In this document: positions 1 to 11,050 of the stretch, piece after piece
Position numbering within the stretch: the stretch's first letter is position 1
Layout of the letters: every line of letters starts with the position of its first letter
Source: Alisma plantago-aquatica
Lineage: Eukaryota > Streptophyta > Magnoliopsida > Alismatales > Alismataceae
DNA length: 64,000 nucleotides
NCBI GenBank assembly: GCA_963693085.1
Contig: OY856410.1
Coordinates: forward strand, 882,681,335 to 882,745,334
Reading direction: 5' to 3'
The notes under the pieces: generated by a model
What the model saw: the letters and a program-made list of their open reading frames with translations, nothing else
What the model was told of the DNA's origin: nothing
The model's database searches: none
Position numbers and translations under genes: made by a program

Positions 1-289
1 AATATGAAGGTTTGTAACATAATATGCATAAAAAATTTAGTTAGATACTCAACATATGGTGAATTTTCATACGAGTCCATATGTACATGAAATTGAAAGT
101 TCAAGCAACCAGAATTCAATAAGGATCAAATTTGAGATGCAACTTTATGATTTGATTCCAAAATACAATACAATTTTAAATTAAAGTAATTACACATAAA
201 TTATGAAAATCAAGCATGTTTAAGGATTAGTGTAGGTTAGGTTCCTTAGAACATAAACCTCTAATATAGATTTCACCCCTGAAGTCTTA

Positions 290-1600
290 TAAGAAGAAAT
301 ATGGGTACTTATTATGCATCTCATCCTCTAAATACCATGTGTCCTCCACCATTTTGTGATGACACCACAACACTTTCACTAATATTGTACCCTTCTTCCT
401 CAACTTTCGAACACTCCTATATAAGATAAACACATCACTATCAGCATACGAGACGTCATCATCTGTCTAAAGTTTCATTGGATGTATTTTCTTCTCTATA
501 TCTGGGCATCACTTCCTCAACATGGAAATGCAAAACACATTATGAAACTTGTGCCACTTTTGTGGTAATTCAAGCATGTAAGCCTCCTTACCAAATTGAT
601 TTATAATGGGTAAGGTCCCATAAACTTAGGAGCAACTTACTACTCTTCCCAAAGCTCAAAACACCAGTTTAAGTCGAGACTTCTAGATATATAGTCTCCA
701 ACTTGGAATTCCAATTATATTTGGTGTCTTTGTACACACCACTTGTGGTGATCCTATGTTTCTTTCAACTACTTCATAACCTTGATCTTCTTTATAGTCT
801 GCTAAACCAACTTATGACCTAACAAATTATACTTACCTACCACATACCAAGAAAGATGTGATCTACAACGCCTTCCATACAAATCCACATATGGTGCCAC
901 ATAATAACTCCTACATAACTATTATTGTAGGCAAACTCTTTCAAACTGAGGTGAATATTCCAACTCCCAAGAAGCTAGAGCATGGATGCTCACAAAAGAT
1001 CCTCTGAAGTATGTATCGTCCTCTCTGACTGACCATCTCTCTAGGGGTGGGACATTGTGATGAGCTTCAATTGCGTCCCCAAACCTCCATTCATATGATT
1101 GCAAAGACAACTTGTGAATTGAGGACCTCTGGATAACACAATCATAGATGGTACATTGTATAGACAAAGTATCTCACCCACATTGATCTATACCAACTTC
1201 TATGCAGTGTAGGTAGTCTTGATCGTTAAGAAGTGAGTTGACTTTGTCAATCAACCAATGACTACCCACATGGAATCATAACCCGTGGTTGTCCCATGAA
1301 AACCAACCACAAATTCCATGGTTACATGATTCCATTTCTAGTGTTAATAAACAAAGGTTGTAATGATCCTACATGCTTCTAATGCTTTGTCTTAACTTGT
1401 TGACAAATTAGACACTTATCTACAAAACTCTGCCATGCCATGCTTCAATCTTAGACACCAATACATGTCCTTGATATTATGATACATCTTTGTACTTCCA
1501 TGATGCATTAATTCCATTTAGGTATGAGCCTCCTTAAGTACCATCTTTCTCAATTCACTGACATCAAGAACCACCACCCTATTATCAAATAATATTGCAC
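290..1600 (-). pseudogene. Gypsy integrase and chromodomain remnant (element 1)
   Basis: Conceptual translation of the minus strand matches the chromovirus integrase core: a stretch like the HDSIWVIVDRLTKSAHF block near 1210-1290, then the segment that precedes the HPQTDGQSERT block near 1020-1080. The longest open piece (922-1167, 81 codons) covers this part. The integrase C-terminal segment (usual PRFIGPYxI block) is recognisable near 590-700, and a chromodomain-like tail (VKVLW, then EDEMHNKYP) near 300-400. Several in-frame stops and shifts make it non-functional. The homologous stretch of element 2 at 41955-42224 is better preserved and supports the call. Confidence 0.75.
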
Positions 1601-1879
1601 CATAATTTGTCTCATGAAACACTTCATGCTTTCTAATGCTAAAATCTAAGCTAATGTTGTGTATCATGACATCATCCCTATGCGCATTCCTTGGTGTAAT
1701 GTATCATTGTTAGCTTAACTTATAATTTTGCCAACAAGCATGTAAGCATGGAAACCTCCACATATACATTCATTTACTAAAGACACCAACATGTCCCTCT
1801 TTTAGTAAGCCATAGAGTACAAATGTGCTTTGTCTACAAACAAACATGATGACAACATTTTTCTCAATGCATCAGCTAA

Positions 1880-2164
1880 TATAGTAATATAGTGCAATCA
1901 CAATCCTTTATTAGATCCATCTATCCCTCTACTTCATGTTCAACTCCTACTTTGAAAGGATACATTGAATATTTTTGTGATCGTGAATATTTGGCACTTC
2001 TCCCTATAAAGATAGTGTCTCTAAATCTTCAATTCTAGAACTATAGCTATTATCTCCAAATAATGAGTATAGTAGTTCTCTATTTGCTTCTTAAGATGTC
2101 TTAAAGAAAACAAAATCACATTCTTGTCCTACATCGGCATGCTTCCCCATCCATTCTTTGTGGC
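1880..2164 (-). pseudogene. Gypsy RNase H remnant (element 1), cut by solo LTR 1
   Basis: The minus strand reads as a degenerate gypsy RNase H: an ATNDATKNGWG-like start for the VASDAS block, then QIENYYTHYLEIIAIVLELK for the usual NYPTHDLELAAVVFALK segment, then IWRHYLY. A stop and altered catalytic positions make it inactive. The homology ends at the target duplication atcat (2165-2169) of solo LTR 1, and upstream pol sequence resumes on the other side of the insertion at 5254. Confidence 0.75.
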
Positions 2165-2169
2165 ATCAT

Positions 2170-5100
2170 TGTTACATCCTTGAAATTCAAAGATTTCAAG
2201 CCTGAATGAAATAACAAGGATTAGAATTGAGTGGCCTTGGTTGATAATTCCAAACCCTAGACTCACATAAAATGATCAATTTAAGTAAATAATGTGCTTT
2301 TGAGCATAAGTGTTCATATGAGGCTAATATAAGGTACATGGAGTATAAAAGCCTTAATTTTCTAAGTAGGAATGTGTTTAAGCTCATGGAACCTTTGGAA
2401 GGCCCAAGATGTGATTCATGGGCCTTAGGGACACTTTTCAACCCAATTGGTTAATAACAGTTACATATGGGTCCCTGAGATATGTTTTGAATATTGTAAA
2501 TATTTTGATCATAATAGATATCCAAGATATTTTTGTTTGATACATAATCAGGATATAAGATAATGGGAGAATTTATAGAATGTTTCAAGTTAATATGTGG
2601 CTTGGATAATTAGTTGAAGAATTATCCACCTTTTTATTAAGGACTCTTTTTCAGATAATTAAAGAAGGAATTAAGCTCCCATCTTTAAATAGAAGATAGA
2701 TAATAGTAACTTGAGGCTTATTCCAAAGTTTGAGGATAATTGGAGGTCATAGGTACGAATTACAATTATCTTTGTAATAGGGCCTTTTCTCAAAAGAAAA
2801 TAATAGGATGTGTTGCAAAGGAGCCCAGTCGGATCTGGGCGACATGGGAGTCAGGGAACTCATCCCTCTGATCTAGACTCTCCTGAGTCTCGATATCAAC
2901 ATGAACCCTACGAATCCTATAGAGCTTGCTCCCTCTCTGGCTCTCAGAATCGGCAGGAGATGCTCCCGATGGTTTTGGGAGAAGAATCTAAACACAACCA
3001 ACCTCTAGGTTGGCCTTATCATGGAGAATCCAGTTTATGCCCAGTTTTCAAATCTTCTAGGAAGTTGGGGGCTCAGCATGTCTCATGATTTTAGACCTAT
3101 ATAAGATTGTAGTGAAGAAGAGAGGCACAAAGCGACGCACCCCAAATCACAACTCTCACGATGTTATCAGATTGATCGGAAGCCCTCTTCTCCTCCTCAC
3201 CGTCGTGCCTGGATTTCAAGTCGGTCGTCGACTGTGGTCTTCTGACCCCTCTAGGTCCTGGAGAGGAGTGCACAGAACTCTTGGAGGTTTTGATATCCCA
3301 TCCCCATCATTGGAGGGAAGTATTACATTTCGATGGGGGAGGAACAACCTCCACAACTCAACCTGGTGCTCGATTGTTTCTCAGGGCCAATCTCGACAGG
3401 AGTCTCCTAAACAGGGAGTGCATGTCCAATTCCTCTGGCATCTGGCATCTACCACATGTGGCAAGGATATCTACATATTCAACATCATGTAAGGGGGGCG
3501 TGTAGTGGATGTGACCGTGAGCCTCTTCTCGTTCTCTATTCTTGGGTCGAAGACCAGCGGGGCGATCGTTGCCGTCACCGCGAGCCATGCCCGGAACGTC
3601 GCTAAGTTCGGAGGGGGTAGGCGGAGACGAGGACGGCGAGACCTAGAATCATGAGGGAGGATTCCAAGGAGTCAACCAAGCATATGAACACAGCCATAGG
3701 AGTGGCAGGCGATGGACTGTGCGAAGGGGTTGAAGATGACCAGTGGTGAAAGGACCACTTTGCCCTTGGGTGGGCTTTACAAGGTAAGGGTTGTTCCTGA
3801 CTTTTGGCATCCTATTTTTGCCTATGCGACATGGGTGTGAGGTGCCAGCATGGTGAAAGGCCATTGGTTGGACCCAGCTGCATGGGTAATAACCAGGATA
3901 ATAGAGATGGTGACGTGGCGATCCTTGATTGGCTAGGATAACATTATCTTGCAATAAATGTAGCTAATTAATGGCAACTCTGATGTTAGCAAAACTATAT
4001 ATCAAATTGCTCAGAAAAATGAGAGGAATCCAAAGAAAATATAATCATAGTATAAATATGCATCTTATTCTAAAAGTATATGCAATACATGTTTTAATGT
4101 GATTAATAGAAATGAAAACCTAGATTCCTTTAAAATGATGCTTAATTGAGTATATTTGTTTATGTTGAGTTAATACCTAATCTTGTCATGTATAATGAGG
4201 AAATACTTGATAATGAATAATAATTGATGTTTCTATATTAATAATCTTATACATGCAGATTTAGGGTTTTTAAACTAATGTGAACATCTTGCTATGATCT
4301 TAATGCTAGTAATATGATCTAAGTATCACACATAATCCAGATTCTTTAGATGATGAATAGGGTTTCACCTAATATGATAACTAAAGGTTGTAATCTTAAA
4401 AATCATGATATGATGGAATTAGGGTTTGTAACCCTAATCCTTGGTCCAAACATGAGATAACCCTAAAGCCTAGATTAAAAGCGAATCTAGATCTGATTAA
4501 TGTAATGTGAATACATGGTGACACATATGTAGTATGTATATTTTAGATTGAATACATTGTTGCTTGGATGTTTGGATGCACTCTTAAATTACATGATATA
4601 TTCTTCATGGTCTGAGTTTGTTGAAGTTTCTCATAGATATTGAACGCATGATAACCGCTTTCTTGTTTATTTAATTCCTATAAATTATAAAGTTCCTATT
4701 AGTATCATGAAAAGTAAATTAATAATATTCTGAACCCTAAGTTAGACTGATCTTAAGGGTAATGCACATGAGCCCAAGAGGGATAGTGATTATACCTAAG
4801 ATAGTAGACCAGATTCAGGTTAGAATATGAAAACAAGTTTATGTTCTTATTTGCAAATAAAAGTTGTTGAATATATGTATACTTGTGTTTATTGGATGAA
4901 CCCACATACTAGTATAGAAATATACTGACTACATATTTGTTTTTCAGTGTTTTAGGTACCTGTTATACTTGATTCGTGGACATGGGGTTACAGATGAAAG
5001 ACATTGAAGACACTAAAGTTATTCATGAAGGTTTGGATAGTGGTATATCATCACACATGTACAAGTTAATTCTTTCTAAAAATTATGTAACTCCTTAGAG

Positions 5101-5248
5101 GAGCTTTTTATGCAAAGATGTAAATATTTGTTCATTAATGGAAATTGTTTACTATTCTATATTATTTGTTGAATCTGATCCTAGAATTTATGAGTAATGA
5201 TCTACGACTTCAAGGTCTTTTAGACACTCAAAAGTGCGGGTCGTTACA
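2170..5248 (+). mobile_element. Solo LTR 1 (3079 bp) with 5-bp target duplication
   Basis: The segment starts TGTTACATCC and ends GGGTCGTTACA, giving TG...CA termini with a short imperfect inverted match. It is flanked by the direct repeat atcat at 2165-2169 and 5249-5253. It interrupts the RNase H/RT part of minus-strand gypsy element 1 at a point where pol homology resumes on the far side. No primer site, polypurine tract or pol domain is seen inside, so a solo LTR left by LTR-LTR recombination is the simplest reading. A TATA-like tttaaataga lies at 2683-2692. The end resembles plus-oriented chromovirus LTR ends (GGGcGTTACA). The length suits Tekay/Del-type LTRs, but the family is not proven. 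Confidence 0.8.
2810..3960. other. GC- and CpG-rich block inside solo LTR 1
   Basis: This block is markedly richer in G+C and CpG than its surroundings, with runs such as cgatcgttgccgtcaccgcg near 3562. Open frames of 92 codons (2810-3088) and 135 codons (3085-3492, plus strand) and 101 codons (3649-3954, minus strand) exist. I recognise no protein family in any of them. Codon-like openness is expected from the composition alone. It lies downstream of the TATA-like box of the solo LTR, so it would fall in the transcribed R/U5 part. It could be LTR leader sequence or a captured fragment. Confidence 0.45.
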
Positions 5249-5253
5249 ATCAT

Positions 5254-5974
5254 AGAAACGGATGTTGGATTTTCTAGGCTCTAGAAGAACCAACATTGGA
5301 GCAGAAGTCAACTTCTCATTTGTCACTAGGAAACATTACTGATACTTCTTGTCCCAAATAATATGGCACACCCTTCATGCTTAAATTTGTCAAGGTAATT
5401 ATGTGGAACTGAAGTTTCTAGTGAACCTCCTGTAACATCTAGCTAACCCAAAAAAAATTTGAACCTCTATTGGTGTATAAGGTTTCTCCAATGATAACAC
5501 TGACTCCACCTTCATGGGAGTTGCACAAATCCATTTCCCATCGATGACACCACCATGATAAGACACCTCAGCCAGTTAAAATTTCCACTTACTGAACTTA
5601 GCATAAAACCTATATTGTCTCAACAACTCCATTGCTCCAAAAATGCTTCTCACGTTGTTGAGTGTCTCTCAGTAGGTTAAGATATAATCTACAAAAACCA
5701 CCAAAAACTAGTCAAAGATATGATTTGAACACTTTATTCATCAGATCTATAAATAGTCTAAACTAATTGGTTAGCCAAAATGGCATTACTAAAAACTCTT
5801 TATGACCATACCTACTTCAAAAAGCAATTTTAGTTATGTATTCTAACTTGATCCTCAAATGGAAATATCCACACCTTAGATCTATCTTCGATAACACTAT
5901 AGGACCCCTCAAGTGATTAAACATGTCTTCTATCCTTTGGAATGAGTACTTGTTTTTTCACTATATACTTGTTG
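5254..5974 (-). pseudogene. Gypsy reverse transcriptase remnant, left part (element 1)
   Basis: The minus strand reads as a chromovirus RT: QVLIPKDRRHV near 5935 for the usual YPLPRIDDMFD block, DLMNKVFKSYLD near 5745, then VVFVDYILTY near 5680-5700 where an active RT has the F(I/V)DDILVYS box. The second catalytic Asp is replaced by Tyr and a stop follows. Further on, YAKFSKWKF and VSYHGGVIDGKWI correspond to the usual thumb segments. The frame continues across the LINE insertion into 11051-11300. Confidence 0.75.
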
Positions 5975-5990
5975 AACTATTGATCATCTA
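5975..5990. repeat. LINE 1 target-site duplication, left copy
   Basis: The 16-base string aactattgatcatcta occurs here and identically at 11035-11050, bracketing the L1-type LINE. Such 10-20 bp duplications are typical of target-primed reverse transcription. Confidence 0.93.
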
Positions 5991-6108
5991 ACAAAATTTC
6001 CAGAAAATCAAAATAAAAATAGCAAAAAGTTGAAAAGGGTTGTCTACAATTTTCGTTGTGGTGACTTCCAAGGCAATTGGTGGCACTACTGGAGATTGAG
6101 TCATTGGT

Positions 6109-7377
6109 GTGGCTGGAGACAAGGATGTAGTATCTTCCTCGAAGGATGGAAAATCCAATTTTATTGATCTGGTCCCCAAAACACTGGAAGGTGGCATAGA
6201 CAAGAGTTCTGCTCCTCAATCTCAGTCTAAATCAAGATCTATTCCTCTTTCTTCTTCATCAATTCAAGTCTCAAAGGAGGTCAAGCTCTGTTCGGATATT
6301 GTTAAGCCCAAATTGAAACCCAACCCTACAAATCCTATTGTTCTAAACAAAACAAATATTGAAGTGGTTGATGGTAAACTCTTATATCCCAAAAGTATTA
6401 TGGAAAGGAATTTAGCTTGATGGAGTAGGGTGGTTGCGGGGTACAATTTTGGTTTGAAGCCCCACTGGCTGACCCGGGTTACTCATTTGGCAAAGATCTG
6501 GAACGTTAAAGGCTCATTAGAAGTCAAATCTAGAGGCAAATGTTTTTTCCTCATTATGTTCTCAAATGATGAAGATATGTCCATGGAGCTTAAAGGCGGC
6601 CCATGGCTTGTTGTTGGGAAGCCATTGCTTCTTAAAAAGTGGGAAAGAGGCGAGCCAATGGAGAAACTAAAGCTAGTAGAAATCCTTGTGTGGGTTAAAA
6701 TTTTCAATCTTCCATTGGAATTCTAGGACAAGGAGATGTTTGATCGGATAGGTTCTTTCTTGGGGAAACCCATTTGTCTTGATAGGCTTACTATGCAGTT
6801 CATTAGACTAGAGTACACCAAATTTCAAGTTCTCATTCCGATTAACTTTACATTTCCAAAGGAATTGTAGATACAAAGTGATGATAGTCAGACTGATACC
6901 ATCTCTTTTGAATATGAATGGGAGCCCAGTAGATGCATTCATTGTGGGAATATTATGCATGAATCTACTCTCTATTCAAAATATAAGATTTTGGAACCCA
7001 AAGATATTGGAAAGAAGGTTTGAGTTCCTACATCTAAGTCTCCAGTCACTGAAGGCACTAAGATTTTTATTAATGTTGTCACTGACATTATTGTTCCATC
7101 GGATGAGATGTTTGTGGATATGCCTGAGACGTCTAGTACCTCTTCTGGTAGCATAAATGTCATGAAGAGTAGTCCTGACCCTCAACAGCTCCAAATAGTG
7201 GATAAGGGTGGGGGTGTTTCTTCTAATCCAATGACCCCGGATCGATCTCAGTGGGAAACTCAAGGTAGAAAATCCAAACCCTCCCCCAATAGTTCAACCA
7301 AAGAGTGTTGGGACATCCAGGAATATTCTGATTTCATCTTACAAGTTTTCTCTACTAGAGAAAATGGTGGATGGTGA
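6109..7377 (+). pseudogene. LINE ORF1: DUF4283 / zinc-knuckle RNA-binding protein, broken
   Basis: One frame runs for 1269 bases with four in-frame stops (about 6418, 6724, 6868 and 7018) and no frameshift. After a Ser/Lys-rich N-terminal part comes the DUF4283 domain of plant L1 ORF1 proteins (VAGYNFGLKPHW, then KGGPWLVVGKPLLLKKW around residues 105-195). A single CCHC-like knuckle CIHCGNIMHESTLY near codon 270 has lost its last Cys (now Tyr). A Ser/Pro-rich tail follows. The protein would bind LINE RNA in the ribonucleoprotein. All four stops are explicable as TGG to TGA/TAG or CGA to TGA, that is, C:G to T:A transitions. The first codon of the open frame is GTG, so the true start may lie elsewhere. 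Confidence 0.85.
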
Positions 7378-7420
7378 ATCATTACACCCTAGAGGTGGGG
7401 CAGGTCCAATTGCCCCCCTA

Positions 7421-8100
7421 ATGGGTAAGTTCTTCATTATTGATTGGAATGTGAGAGGCACTCAAAATAAACTCGCATAAATTGGGGAGGTAATCAAAAG
7501 AATGAGGTTTGATATTGTTATTATCCTAGAATCCAGAGTGTAAGAGAAAGATTTAGCTAGCTCTGTTGATGTTATGTGTAAGGACATTAATTTTCTTTAT
7601 AATGGTGAATTTTATTCCTATACTCATATTATTCTTCTTTGGAAGGATCCTAGTATCTATGTTGTGAAGCTTCAGGCTAGTGAGAAACTGTTACATTTGT
7701 AGGTCAGTGTTGAAGAGAATGTGTTCTTTGTTTTTATAGTGTATGGGGGTAATGATGATTATGACAAAACTACTCTCTAGAATAATTTAGTGTTCATTAG
7801 TAATTCTTTGATGTCTCTATGGTGTGTTCTTGGGGATCTCAATGTCGTTAGGCTCAACATGATGAAGTTGGGTAAGCATCCTCCATCTGCCAGAAGTATG
7901 TTGGATTTCAACGGTGTCGTGTATGATACTGGTCTTCTTGAATTGACTACTAGGGTCAAATTTTCACCTGGGACAGTAGAAGAAAGAAGGGTATCAACAC
8001 TTTTTCAAATATTGATCACATTTTCTCTAACTTGGGTCTTCTTGATACTTTCCCAGATGTTTGGGGGGAAGTTATAGATTCTATTGTCATTGAACATTGC
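7421..8100 (+). pseudogene. LINE ORF2 endonuclease domain, broken
   Basis: An ATG at 7421 opens a frame with the apurinic-like endonuclease signature of plant L1 ORF2: IIDWNVRGTQNKL near the N-terminus, RFDIVIILES about 30 codons later (the catalytic Glu block), then VYGGND, and WCVLGDLNVVR near 7820-7850 (the GDFN block). Several in-frame stops occur (near 7478, 7541, 7700 and 7778) and the frame is lost near 8000-8080. The domain would nick target DNA to prime reverse transcription. It follows ORF1 after a gap of about 43 bp, the usual arrangement. Confidence 0.8.
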
Positions 8101-8589
8101 ATTATTGCTATCCATCTTACTAAAGAGGTCAAAAGGAAATCTCATTTTATATTCATTAACAACTGGGTGAATGAAGATATTCCTAGATATCGTTAAGGAT
8201 AATTGGAATAGGCATAATTTCTCTGTCCCTCCCATGTTTAGAATTTATAGTAAAATAAGTAGTCTCTGGAAAGATATGATTGAGTAGAACAACAAAAAAG
8301 TTAAAAATTATCTCTCTACAGCTACAGAGTTAGAAGCTAAGGATAATCACATGAAAATTCAAGTTCATAGAGACCCAGGTAACCTTGATATACAAAAAAG
8401 TTTGCTTAGCATCAAAGATGTTGTCATTAAGGTGAAAGATGAAGAAGAGAGATTTTTGAAGTAGAAATCTAGAGTTCAGTGTCTCAAGGTTAGTGATAGA
8501 TATTAAAAAAATGCTTCTTTCAAAATCAGAAGGGTGAGAAACAATATAAATTCTCTGATGATTAATGGACATGTTTCTTACGACATGGA

Positions 8590-10740
8590 TGCTATTAAAA
8601 GATTCTATCTTTAGTTTCTATAAGGAGATATTTAACTCTGGTAGTGACACTTATGTTGACTAGAATAATGAATGGATTTTGCCCCACCTATTTCAAGAAA
8701 TTGCTGACCTTTTTAGAAAATGAGTTACTTTGGAGGAAATGGAAATTGTTTTTAAAAATCTCAATAATGAAAAATCTCATGGCCCCGGTTGATACAATTG
8801 TCTTCTCTAAGAAGTGTTGGAGTGTCATCAACATTGATGTTATTACTATTGTCTTGAATTTCTTTGACAACAATAAACTGCTCAGAGAGTGTAATAGAAC
8901 CTTTATTGTTCTAATCCCAAAGATTTCCATTGCGTCTTGCTTCAAGGATTTTAGGCCTATCTCTCTCTACAACATTCTATATAAAGTCATTACAAAAGTT
9001 CTTGCTAATCATCTTCAATCAGTTATGGGTGATAGTATTGACCTGAATCAAATGGCCTTCACTAAAGGATGATCAATTGGTGATGTGACTCTTCTTTCTA
9101 ATGAGATGTTGTTCTCTTTCCCAAATTCTCATGGACCCATCCATATGTGTGTAAAAGTGGATTTGTTGAAGGCTTTTGACTCATCTAGGAGAGATTATAT
9201 TTTCTTTATTATGTCCATAATGGGGTTCCCTGACTGCTAGCTTAGTTGGATTGATGAATGTTTCAATTCATCTTCCTTGCATGTGCTCATCAACGAATCC
9301 CCTTCAGAGCCCTTCTAAGATTATAATGGTGTTCGACAGGGTGACCCCCTGGCATCATACCTCTTTGTGATTACCATGTAGGATCTTTCTTCTATTATCA
9401 ATGTCGTTGTTTCAAAGAATTAGTTAGATCCTATTAGCTTGACTGACAAGAAGAAGGGTGTCTCTCATATTATGTTTGCATATGACCTCCTCCTTTTCTC
9501 TAAAGCATGTGCTAAGAATGTGATGGTTTTGAATGATATTCTGAAAACCTTTCATATAGTTTCTGGTATGAAGCTCAATAATGATAAAAGCCAACTCTTC
9601 ATCAATAATCTTGTAGATATGAGAGTATTAGCAGCCTCCTTAATACTGGTATGTCTTAGCTACCTATTTGATACTTGGGTCTACCTCTCTTCACATGTAG
9701 ACTCACTAGGGAGATGTGCCTTCCTATTGTTGACAAGGTTAAATCTAAGCTCAATTCATGGAAAGGTAGACTCCTCTCTTATGTAGGAAGAGTGGAAATG
9801 GTTATCTCAACCCTTTCTACCTATCAAATTTTTTGGTCTACCACTTTCCCTATCCCTAAATCCACTATAGATAAGTTAGAGAAACTCATGAGAGATTTTA
9901 TATGGAATAATGATAAAGAAAATAAACACATTCATACTATCTCCTAGAGTTCTATATGCATGTCCAAAGTTGAGGGTGGCCTTGGCATTCACTCTATCAA
10001 AGATTGGTTTAATGTTGGTATCCTTAAGAATCTCTGGACTTGGCTAGTGATAGAAACTCCCTTTGGGTAAAGTGGCTTCATGAAAAATATCTGATTGTTT
10101 CTATTTGGCCAATTATAGGGAGTTCAATGCTTCCTGGCTATGGAAGAAGCTCCTTAGTAAAAGAAATGTCCTCTTGAATATGTGGACTTTAGAATGGGTG
10201 ATAAGGATGTTTTTCTTTTGTGGAGGGACCCTTGGTTTCCCCACAAGGAAAAGTTGTTCGACTTGGTTGATAAACAACTTATGTATCACCATGGAAAAGG
10301 TTTTTTCGGTAAGTTCAACACTTGTATCAAGGATAATAGTTGGTTTTGTCCTACGTTTTGTGGAGCTGGAGTCATTCTTGACATTTTCAAACACCTACCT
10401 CAACCTTCGGGTGGCAAAGATACTATCTTGTTTAAAGGTGGTTATTATTATCAATTAAAATATGGTTGGACCATCTCCAGATCCACCTATCTCTATGTGG
10501 CTTAGGGAAAGTGGATTTGCTCTCAATCCATCCCTTGAAGATGCTCTTTTGTTATATGGAAGTGCTTTCTTAATAGACTGTTGACTATAGACACTCTAAA
10601 AAGATTTAGTTTTCATTTTGCCTCGAGGTGTGTTCTTCGTGAGGATGATGAAGAAACTAGAGATCATCTGTTCTTTGGCTGCATGTTTTTGTCTGAAGTC
10701 TGGCATGGTTTTTAGAATTCCTTCAAGTGCAGCAGTATTT
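8590..10740 (+). pseudogene. LINE ORF2 reverse transcriptase and zf-RVT region, broken
   Basis: RT blocks appear in order: FRPISLYNILYKVITKVLANHL (about 8950-9015), VKVDLLKAFDS (about 9155), NGVRQGDPLASYLFV (about 9325-9370), and FAYDLLLFSKA (about 9475-9510). In the last block the usual FADD box has Tyr in place of the first catalytic Asp, so activity would be lost. Further on come SGMKLNNDKSQLF (about 9570) and LNSWKGRLLSYVGR (about 9755-9795). The C-terminal zf-RVT segment CVLREDDEETRDHLFFGC lies near 10625-10690. Three reading frames are used across the region, so there are at least two or three frameshifts besides stops. Confidence 0.85.
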
Positions 10741-11034
10741 TTTGCCTTTTAGATCTTTTGCTTCTAAAGAAAAAAAGATAAGGTAGTTGTAGTTTTGGTA
10801 ATCTATCACATCTGGAACAAAAGAAATCAAAGGATTTTTCTTGGTGTTCATTTGAGTTCTGAGAAAGCATGGAGACACATTTTTTAGGATACTTCAGTTG
10901 TATAGATAATTGTACAACCTATTTTCTTCTTCTTTCTAACTTTTTTCTTGTTCTATATTCTCTTGTTACACATTGTAATATGACATTTACTTTTTTGAGT
11001 AATGAAAAAGGAGACACACTTGTTTCATAAAAAA

Positions 11035-11050
11035 AACTATTGATCATCTA
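11035..11050. repeat. LINE 1 target-site duplication, right copy
   Basis: Identical to 5975-5990 (aactattgatcatcta). It lies directly after the A-run that ends the LINE. Confidence 0.93.

Larger units (their letters stand above)
5991..11034 (+). mobile_element. Near-full-length L1-type LINE (5.04 kb)
   Basis: A plus-strand non-LTR retrotransposon is bounded by a perfect 16-bp target duplication and ends in a short A-tail just before 11035. It carries a DUF4283/zinc-knuckle ORF1 (6109-7377), then an endonuclease domain, RT and a C-terminal zf-RVT region (7421 to about 10740), then a 3' UTR. The length, domain order and two-ORF design match plant L1 elements. It landed in the RT of minus-strand gypsy element 1. 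ORF1 carries only nonsense changes, while ORF2 also has frameshifts, so the copy is dead. The short 5' UTR (about 120 bp) suggests slight 5' truncation or a compact leader. Confidence 0.92.

Noticed and set aside
3085..3492. 135-codon open frame as a host gene exon
   Set aside because: Lies within solo LTR 1 in a GC-rich block, has no recognised domain and no convincing splice context; kept only as part of an unexplained block.
10113..10394. Minus-strand 93-codon open frame inside the LINE
   Set aside because: Antisense shadow of the ORF2 C-terminal region.
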